From Thermoplasmata archaeon (GTDB lineage: Archaea > Thermoplasmatota > Thermoplasmata > Halarchaeoplasmatales > Halarchaeoplasmataceae): DNA of 30,651 nucleotides. Under the pieces are notes generated by a model. The model was not told the DNA's origin. It did not search any database and was given only the letters and a program-made list of their open reading frames with translations. The DNA lies in NCBI GenBank assembly GCA_019594195.1, contig JAFDTP010000010.1, forward strand, positions 1-30,651, written 5' to 3'. Of the stretch, positions 25,149-30,651 are shown piece by piece. The position numbers were made by a program, and so were the translations under genes. Positions within the stretch are counted from its first letter, which is position 1, and each line of letters starts with the position of its first letter.

Positions 25149-25155
25149 TTTTTTT
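25149..25155 (+). terminator. Oligo-T terminator after the CstB-like gene
   Basis: Seven T residues start 15 bases after the stop and overlap the stop codon of the convergent transporter gene. Confidence 0.45.
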
Positions 25156-27760
25156 ATCTTTCATACTTGAATTTGTACCAGGCCAGCAGGAAGGTCGGTG
25201 AGACGAAAACCGCAGCGAGGAAAGCGAAAAAGATGCTTAAAGCGCTCACCTGACCGAATTGAGCTAACGGTGGTATGACAGCAAAGGACAGGATACCAAA
25301 TCCTGCTATAGTCGTAGCGGCTGAACCGAACAAAGCGCTGCCTGTATGACTTGCGGAAACACAGAGAGCACATTCTGAATGAGGGATCTCTTCCGTGTCC
25401 TCGATGAATCTTTGGGTGAGATGTATACTGAAGTCGATTCCTATACCGACTATTATAGCTGCTATAGTCACGGTGACAGGATTGAGCGGTATGCCGAAGA
25501 AGTACATAGCTCCGAAGGTCCAAGTGATCACGAAAACGAGAGGAAGTACGGTCACCGCTCCAAGCAGAGGTCCTTTTCCCAGATAGACGTATAGACCTGC
25601 TAAGATCAATAGGGCTAGTATAAACGTTATAGCCAAAGTCTGTATCTGACCTTCGTTTATAGATTGAAAGATGGATTGACTGACTATCGGCCCGCCGGTG
25701 ACTATGACTCTGTCAAGGTCGTTATCGTCGAATACTCCAGCGGCTTCTTCCATCTGTTCCTGAGTTTCCTGGACCTTCTGTTCTTCCTGTGTATCTACAG
25801 GGATGCGGAGTAAAGTGCCAGTGAATTCATCGTTTTCCTCTTTCAATACTCTTCTCGTGTCGGCTTCTCTTTCACGTAACATCGCCCTGTATACCTTTTC
25901 TACGTCATCTCGAGAGGCCTCATCGTCTTCTTCGACTATCCTGAGCCAACTTTCAGTTTCGTTATCGTCAAAACTACCCCCTTCGAACATATCTTCTCCT
26001 ATATCATAAACAGTCTCGGGGCTTCTAGCTGTAACAGCGTAATCGCTCTCCATAGCTTCGTCTCTTGCTTCTTTCACATTTCTCAAAACTTCAGGCTGCG
26101 TAACGTCTCCCTCCACCAGTATATATATCGTTTCCTCACTGAAATCGAACTCGTCGACGAACATGTTGATGTTCTCGGTCACGTCCTCACCTTCAGGAAG
26201 AAAATCGGTAAAGCTGTATTCCGCTTCTATCTGTAGACCTCCGTAAGCAGCGACGGATGTGATGAGAAGAACCACCACTACCACTGCCAATGGAGTTCGA
26301 GCGGCTATGGCACCTAGACCCAAACCATTGTTCACACAGTCTCTGTCCGCTTCACAGAAACTCTCAGGTTCGCCTAACTTATCCCAGAATCTCTGTCCGA
26401 AGGTCCTTTTGTCCTCTTTTTTATTCTTTCTTTTAGAAGTCTTTTTCTTCACCAGTTCTTTACCTTTTTTCGTTCTCCGAGTATCTATGATGTTTTTAGC
26501 GGAAGGGAAGAAAGTGAGCATCAAGATGAATGCACTAATTATACCTACCGCGCACAAAACGCCGAACTCTCTGATTATGGAAATATTAGATGCAAGATTG
26601 CTCAGAAAGCCGATCACAGTAGTTATGGTGGTCAGCAGTATCGCGAATCCGACCGTAGCGCCGGTTTTAGACATCGCGTCTCTTACCTCACTCCCTTTCC
26701 CGATCTCCTCTTTATACCTTGAAGTGAAATGTATACCGTAATCTATACCTAAACCGATGACAAGAACCGGTACAGTTGTCATCATCGGATTGCCGAGATT
26801 GATGCCGGCCAACACCCCGATGCCGTAGGTCCAGATCACCGCCATGATTAGAGCTACAAGGTTAAGGATAGTATCGGTAAAGTTGCGGTACATTATGGCT
26901 AGAACAACTATCACAAAAACGAAGGCGAGAGGCATCAAGATGCCGATATTGTTGCCCGAAGCTTCGTTGACCTGTTCGTCGACCAGAGCATCGCCTATAA
27001 CTCTCAATCTAGTTCTCGTCACACTGCCTTCTTCGACATCTTCAGCGATGCTTAGGATCTCCTTTTCAGTGTCAAGGAGCTCATCATCTTCGAGTCCATC
27101 GATTATGAAGACGCTGGTGATGGACTTCGAGGCACTACTCTCCCCATCGTAATCTTTAGAAAGCAAAAATGGTAGGATCTCTTCAAGATCAAATACATCT
27201 ACGTCATATAATCCTTCGAGATGCTCATCAGGTGAAAACGGCTCATCGAATGTTGCCGGTCCTATAGTAGTATTTTCACCTTTTAATATCCCTCTAATTT
27301 GTTCAAAGGTAAGTTCTATTTCCATTGAAGCTCCATCTTGATCTCCATCTATTATCCCCATATCTTCCATTTCTTTTAAGAACCTCGTCTGCGCTATCAA
27401 TCTGGCAGGAGAAGAAACGCCGTTAGGGGCCTCCCTAGTCTTTCTCAACCTTTCTTCTAGTATTTCGCTCTCGTTCAGATTCTCTTCCAGATCCACCTGC
27501 ATCAAGAGATTATCAAGACTCAGAACGTTGTCCTCGGCATCGGAGATGATGTTGACCTGTACACCCTCTTCTCCGTACTCTTCTCTGATCATGCTGTTCG
27601 CCTTCGCGATCTCCGTATCTGGCTGGAAGTCCTCATCCCCTGCATCGAATTCGAACTGAGCCACTTGAGGTGCCAAGAAAATAGTTATCACGATCAAAAC
27701 AACAAGAAAGACTTTTGGATATTTAGCTACGATATTCTCATACTTACCGATAATGTTCAC
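25154..27760 (-). CDS. RND superfamily (HAE3/MMPL-type) membrane exporter
   Basis: The 868-residue protein has two repeats, each with one membrane helix, a large outside loop and a cluster of five helices. GIGIDYGIHF and GIGIDFSIHL carry the paired acidic residues for proton coupling in helices 4 and 10. The group includes archaeal HAE3 proteins, MmpL and SecDF relatives; cargo may be lipids or hydrophobic compounds. Two cysteine pairs on predicted cytoplasmic loops are unusual: C469/C475 (CEADRDC) and C797/C800 (CALC). I start at the GTG at 27760, four bases after a GGTGAG site. A TTTATATA box at 27798-27805 lies inside the longer frame from the ATG at 27814, which rules that start out. Cargo unknown. 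Confidence 0.88.
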   Translation of the reverse strand: MNIIGKYENIVAKYPKVFLVVLIVITIFLAPQVAQFEFDAGDEDFQPDTEIAKANSMIREEYGEEGVQVNIISDAEDNVLSLDNLLMQVDLEENLNESEILEERLRKTREAPNGVSSPARLIAQTRFLKEMEDMGIIDGDQDGASMEIELTFEQIRGILKGENTTIGPATFDEPFSPDEHLEGLYDVDVFDLEEILPFLLSKDYDGESSASKSITSVFIIDGLEDDELLDTEKEILSIAEDVEEGSVTRTRLRVIGDALVDEQVNEASGNNIGILMPLAFVFVIVVLAIMYRNFTDTILNLVALIMAVIWTYGIGVLAGINLGNPMMTTVPVLVIGLGIDYGIHFTSRYKEEIGKGSEVRDAMSKTGATVGFAILLTTITTVIGFLSNLASNISIIREFGVLCAVGIISAFILMLTFFPSAKNIIDTRRTKKGKELVKKKTSKRKNKKEDKRTFGQRFWDKLGEPESFCEADRDCVNNGLGLGAIAARTPLAVVVVVLLITSVAAYGGLQIEAEYSFTDFLPEGEDVTENINMFVDEFDFSEETIYILVEGDVTQPEVLRNVKEARDEAMESDYAVTARSPETVYDIGEDMFEGGSFDDNETESWLRIVEEDDEASRDDVEKVYRAMLREREADTRRVLKEENDEFTGTLLRIPVDTQEEQKVQETQEQMEEAAGVFDDNDLDRVIVTGGPIVSQSIFQSINEGQIQTLAITFILALLILAGLYVYLGKGPLLGAVTVLPLVFVITWTFGAMYFFGIPLNPVTVTIAAIIVGIGIDFSIHLTQRFIEDTEEIPHSECALCVSASHTGSALFGSAATTIAGFGILSFAVIPPLAQFGQVSALSIFFAFLAAVFVSPTFLLAWYKFKYER

Positions 27761-27797
27761 ATGTCTCACCACAATAACAATAAGAAAAGATGCTAAA

Positions 27798-27805
27798 TAT
27801 ATAAA
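27798..27805 (-). promoter_or_regulatory. TATA box of the RND transporter
   Basis: Minus-strand TTTATATA gives a transcription start near 27776 and a leader of about 15 bases that includes GGTGAG before the GTG at 27760. It lies just after the stop of the upstream gene, so the transporter has its own promoter. Confidence 0.65.
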
Positions 27806-27816
27806 TTTAATCACGA

Positions 27817-28380
27817 TCAGTAATCATTTAAGTCTCTCATTTCGAATTTTTTCTCTACTTCGGTTTTCGTTCTTTTCATATATTTCTTAGGCATGTTTTT
27901 ATTGAATAGCTCCTTGTTCTTTCTATTCTCAGAGTACTGGCTCTTGTAATAGGTTTCCCAAAGCTTTGTCAAATCTATCTCTTCCTCCAGCTCAAAATAT
28001 TCCTTCAACTCTTTCAACGTTGTTTCAAGAGGATCTCCTTTCTCATTTGATATGCCTTTCTCGGTATAGATCGATACCCAACTCTCCCTTTCGTTACCAA
28101 GAACTATGATGTACCCAGGGAATCTTTTTGCGAACCAATCTGCTACCATGAAACCTATATCATGTTCTGGCTTCATGTAGCCACATTTCACTTTTTCACC
28201 TAACTGTTTGAATCTAACGAACCCTTTCATCTTGTGTATCTCTCTACCGGTTTCTCTGATCAATTTTCTTATATGGATTATATCGTCTCTTTTCGCAGTT
28301 TCCAGTCTATCATCATCTATATTTTTAGCCAACTGGATATCATTTTTTTCGGTGTTTTCATTCGCCTTCAACAACTCCAT
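27817..28380 (-). CDS. DUF4130-like putative DNA metabolism protein
   Basis: The product has about 187 residues from the ATG at 28380. The central segment REIHKMKGFVRF, then KCGYMKPEHDIGFMVADWF and KRFPGYIIVLGNERESWVSIY, matches the DUF4130 domain (the TIGR03915-type partner of an rSAM/HhH protein). The tail (~130-187) has LWETYYKSQYSENRKNKE, also typical. The N-terminus seems shorter than in bacterial homologues, which start with a Y-D-G-S-F-E-G-like segment. The stop of the upstream radical SAM gene is 15 bases before this ATG; in-frame TTG (28431) and GTG (28407) starts inside that gene would overlap it. Function unproven. In bacteria the domain is often fused to a uracil-DNA glycosylase-like domain; here it stands alone. 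Confidence 0.78.
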   Translation of the reverse strand: MELLKANENTEKNDIQLAKNIDDDRLETAKRDDIIHIRKLIRETGREIHKMKGFVRFKQLGEKVKCGYMKPEHDIGFMVADWFAKRFPGYIIVLGNERESWVSIYTEKGISNEKGDPLETTLKELKEYFELEEEIDLTKLWETYYKSQYSENRKNKELFNKNMPKKYMKRTKTEVEKKFEMRDLNDY

Positions 28381-28394
28381 TTTTCTTTTACTTA

Positions 28395-29618
28395 TCAACT
28401 CGACCACCTGTCTAGAGTTGAATGCTTCCAACCGTTCACTTTCAGAAACGTTCTAGCTCTTTTGAGAACGACTCCCAATTTAGAGAGCTCACTCCACTTT
28501 GTGATATCCTCCTCCTCTCTAGATTTCACTATCCTTCCAGCGCTTTTAGGACCGATCCCTGGAACTCTTATCAATCTATCATATGAAGCTTCATTCGGAT
28601 CGACTGGCTCCTCTAATTCCTTCTGAGCGATCTCCATCTTAGGATCTCCATCTGGAAGAAAACCCTCCTCATCGAAAGCAAGGGTTATCTCGCTGGGATC
28701 TAAGTCGTAGACTCTGAAGAGCCAGTCGGTTTGATACAGTCGATGTTCTCTAGAGTTGGGCACGTCTTCTCTATCATCTAGGCCCGTGCCTTCTACCGGA
28801 GTGAATGACGAGTAATACATCCTTTTGATGTCCATCCTTCTGTATTCTCTTATCATACTCTCAAATATCTCCTTGTCACTCTCTCCCGCTCCACCTACTA
28901 TCGTTTGAGTTGTGTGTCCCGCGGGAAGATCCTTCTTTTCCATCAGATCTCTGATGTATCGCTGCCTCCGAAGTATGTCGTAGTCGTAATGCTTCGTAGA
29001 ACTCACTTCATGGAGTCTGCTCTTTGAACACGATTCGATATTCAGACTCAGTCTATCCGCATATTCTAAACTCCTTTTGATGTAATCCTTGTCAGTTCCC
29101 GGTAAGATCTTCAGATGTATGTAACCCTCGTAATTATATTCTTTTCTCAAAATACGGACCGTTTCGATCAATTTTTCCATGATTATATCTTCATCCTTAC
29201 CCGTACCGGAACTGAGGAAAAGCCCTTCTACATAATTGCCTTGGTAAAGAGAGAGCGTAATATCCGCAAGTTCTTTTGGAGTGTAAGAATAAGTCTTACC
29301 TTTGCTCGAACAGTCATCTGAGTTTGGACAGTAACTGCAGTCGTGAGAACATTCGTTCGTGAACAGAGTCTTGAAAAGACTGATACATCTGCCGTCAGGA
29401 GTGAAAGAGTGGCAGATCCCTCCTCTAGAAGTATTGCCTATCTTCTGAAGTCCTTTTACCATTCTAGGTGTAGCGGTGGAGGCGCAGACGTCGTGTTTCG
29501 TTCCCGCTCCTAGTGTTTGTACCTTGTTCAGATCTAACTCGTCCCAGTTTTTCCTGGGAGTAGAAACGTCGAATTCGCTCTCTTCTGCAAGATGGGCGAT
29601 CTTTTCTAGATTTGCCAT
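28395..29618 (-). CDS. Radical SAM/HhH protein, putative DNA repair or modification enzyme
   Basis: This 407-residue protein matches the TIGR03916/COG4277 type. The radical SAM cluster is C90-x3-C94-x2-C97 (NECSHDCSYC). Extra cysteines at C45, C69, C78 and C103 could hold another cluster. The family blocks CHSFTPDGRCISLFKTLFTN (~69-88), GLFLSSG and LKILPG are visible, and a helix-hairpin-helix, LIRVPGIGPKSAGRIV, at ~349-364 suggests DNA binding. The family is nearly always next to DUF4130 genes, as here. Genome annotators call it putative DNA repair/modification; I know of no shown reaction. A TATA box at 29642-29650 gives a leaderless mRNA from the ATG at 29618. Confidence 0.88.
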   Translation of the reverse strand: MANLEKIAHLAEESEFDVSTPRKNWDELDLNKVQTLGAGTKHDVCASTATPRMVKGLQKIGNTSRGGICHSFTPDGRCISLFKTLFTNECSHDCSYCPNSDDCSSKGKTYSYTPKELADITLSLYQGNYVEGLFLSSGTGKDEDIIMEKLIETVRILRKEYNYEGYIHLKILPGTDKDYIKRSLEYADRLSLNIESCSKSRLHEVSSTKHYDYDILRRQRYIRDLMEKKDLPAGHTTQTIVGGAGESDKEIFESMIREYRRMDIKRMYYSSFTPVEGTGLDDREDVPNSREHRLYQTDWLFRVYDLDPSEITLAFDEEGFLPDGDPKMEIAQKELEEPVDPNEASYDRLIRVPGIGPKSAGRIVKSREEEDITKWSELSKLGVVLKRARTFLKVNGWKHSTLDRWSS

Positions 29619-29641
29619 CTAAGTCCATCAATCGCTGAGAA

Positions 29642-29650
29642 CATATAAGC
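29642..29650 (-). promoter_or_regulatory. TATA box of the rSAM-DUF4130 operon
   Basis: Minus-strand GCTTATATG is about 28 bases before the ATG at 29618. Confidence 0.5.
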
Positions 29651-29678
29651 ATTTCATAGGGAGGTCAGTAAAAGTAGA

Positions 29679-29687
29679 CTTTATAAT
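29679..29687 (+). promoter_or_regulatory. TATA box of the SPL-like gene
   Basis: CTTTATAAT lies about 29 bases before the ATG at 29712, implying a leaderless or very short leader. Confidence 0.6.
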
Positions 29688-29711
29688 CCACCCTTTCAGT
29701 AGATTTTCTAG

Positions 29712-30569
29712 ATGGACGTAATAAACGAATTCGACCCGTGGGACAGCGAGATGTGCACCTGTCCCGAAAAATACTCGCTGAATCCCTACACCGGCTGTGG
29801 ACACAGGTGCATCTACTGCTATTCGACTTATATTCCTAACTTTTTCGAACCCAGGAGGAAGAAGAACGTTGTTGAGAGAGTGAAAAAAGACGTTAAAAAG
29901 ATCCCTGAAGGATCTCTGATCTCTATTTCTAACTCTTCAGATCCTTATATTCCAAAGGATGAAGAACATGGGGACACGAGAGAGATTCTCAAAATCTTAA
30001 AGAAGGAGGATATGAAAGTTCTAGTGGTTACTAAAGGTGTGCACGTTAGAAGAGATATAGATGTTCTAAAGAAGATGCATTCTGCCGTGACTATCAGTAT
30101 ATCAACACTGAAAGAAGATATACAAGAAAAATTGGAACCTAACGCTCCCTCTCCTCGAACAAGATTGGACTTGGTGAAAAGTCTTGCTGTGGAAGGTATT
30201 TCAGTGGGAGTTCGTTTCGATCCGATATTTCCTGAACTTACTGAGAGCGAGATACCCCGTGTAGTTAGAAAAGTGGAGGAAGCGGGAGCGGAACATATTG
30301 TCTCAAGCACATTCAAACCTAGAGGGGATAGTTGGAAAAGATTCAAGTTAGCTTTTCCTGAGATAGCCGAAGATTTAGAAGAGCTTTATTTTGAAGAGGG
30401 GGAGAAGATCGACAACAGTTATTATGTTCCCGAAGAAAAGCGAAAAGAGATATTGGGAACTGTTGCAAAAGAGTGTGAAGAGAACGATATACCATTTGCA
30501 ACTTGTAGAGAAGACCTTCCAAGCTTGAAAACTTCTGCTTCATGCGACGGGAGCCATCTCTTAAAATGA
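29712..30569 (+). CDS. Radical SAM protein, spore photoproduct lyase-like (SplB family)
   Basis: The 285-residue product has C29-x3-C33-x2-C36 in GCGHRCIYCYSTY, the usual SplB-type cluster motif followed by the YCYS aromatic signature. LISISNSSDPY (~68-78), VLVVTKG, AVTISISTL and GVRFDPIFPELTE (~163-175) follow. The end CDGSHLLK matches other archaeal COG1533 proteins. True SPL repairs the spore photoproduct in DNA; most archaeal members have no tested substrate. It shares a 93-base divergent promoter region with the rSAM-DUF4130 operon, hinting at joint use in nucleic acid repair. After its TGA the frame stays open to the window end (see findings). Confidence 0.85.
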   Translation: MDVINEFDPWDSEMCTCPEKYSLNPYTGCGHRCIYCYSTYIPNFFEPRRKKNVVERVKKDVKKIPEGSLISISNSSDPYIPKDEEHGDTREILKILKKEDMKVLVVTKGVHVRRDIDVLKKMHSAVTISISTLKEDIQEKLEPNAPSPRTRLDLVKSLAVEGISVGVRFDPIFPELTESEIPRVVRKVEEAGAEHIVSSTFKPRGDSWKRFKLAFPEIAEDLEELYFEEGEKIDNSYYVPEEKRKEILGTVAKECEENDIPFATCREDLPSLKTSASCDGSHLLK

Positions 30570-30651
30570 GAAGTTAAGGGTTTCTTTCTCAACGACGAGA
30601 ATAAGGAAATAGTTAGAAAAGCAGGTTTTGAAATACTGAAAACTTATGAAG
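30570..30651 (+). other. Coding-like open frame after the SPL-like stop (window edge)
   Basis: In the same frame as the upstream gene, the 27 codons after its TGA translate to EVKGFFLNDENKEIVRKAGF and onward without a stop, with ordinary codon use. There is no in-frame start. An ATG at 30566 overlaps the TGA (ATGA) but its own frame stops after three codons; losing one base near 30574-30577 would join it to this frame. It may be the start of the next gene with a frameshift, or a decayed gene. Confidence 0.3.

Noticed and set aside
26259..26741. 160-codon open frame on the plus strand
   Set aside because: It lies wholly opposite the membrane-helix region of the RND transporter, and its Ser/Thr/Phe-rich composition is the usual complement of hydrophobic codons.
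27761..27814. Upstream ATG of the RND transporter
   Set aside because: A strong TATA box and a GGTGAG site lie inside this extension, so it is promoter and leader, not protein.
1..30651. CRISPR arrays, rRNA genes, intact insertion sequences
   Set aside because: No regularly spaced direct repeats, no rRNA-like sequence and no transposase with terminal repeats were seen on either strand.

Overview
The window is chromosomal DNA from an archaeon, most likely a euryarchaeote. The evidence is the gene set: AglB-type oligosaccharyltransferase, archaeal SepF, mevalonate kinase, the PriS primase subunit, the RNase P protein Pop5/Rnp2, Nob1 and a UPF0282 metallo-hydrolase. Promoters are TATA boxes (TTTATA-like) 22-30 bp before the start codon, often giving leaderless or short-leader transcripts. 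The tRNA lacks an encoded CCA. Base composition is moderate to AT-rich and many proteins are acidic. I cannot place the lineage from sequence alone; an uncultured Thermoplasmatota-like group is a guess.

Layout. Bases 1-133 hold the 3' end of tryptophanyl-tRNA synthetase. An S-layer/glycosylation operon follows (267-7603): a giant 2173-residue AglB-like protein with a long Ig-like C-terminal array, translationally coupled to a single-pass secreted-domain protein. Convergent metG (7639-9831) comes next, then a tRNA-Gly(UCC) with a scar-like duplication of its 3' end, then sepF. The stretch 10770-14913 carries mevalonate kinase, HtpX, primase PriS and a four-helix membrane protein. At 14910-15710 is a radical SAM enzyme of unknown role, and 15711-16087 is a gene-free block full of short palindromes.

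The operon 16088-19104 joins RNase P Pop5, a radical SAM/HhH protein and a UPF0282 metallo-beta-lactamase-fold protein. After it come a gamma-carbonic-anhydrase-like protein, Nob1, a DUF1122-like protein, two SAM methyltransferases, an SDR oxidoreductase, a PfpI/DJ-1 protein and a CstB-like persulfide dioxygenase/rhodanese. A large HAE3/MMPL-type RND transporter lies at 25154-27760.

The right end (27817-30569) is the most interesting part. A DUF4130 protein and a radical SAM/HhH protein form an operon, divergent from a spore-photoproduct-lyase-like radical SAM protein. The first two belong to a conserved pair that genome surveys call a putative DNA repair/modification system, in bacteria often linked to uracil-DNA glycosylase-like domains. 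Four radical SAM enzymes in 30 kb point to an anaerobic or oxygen-poor life. I see no CRISPR array, rRNA or intact insertion sequence.
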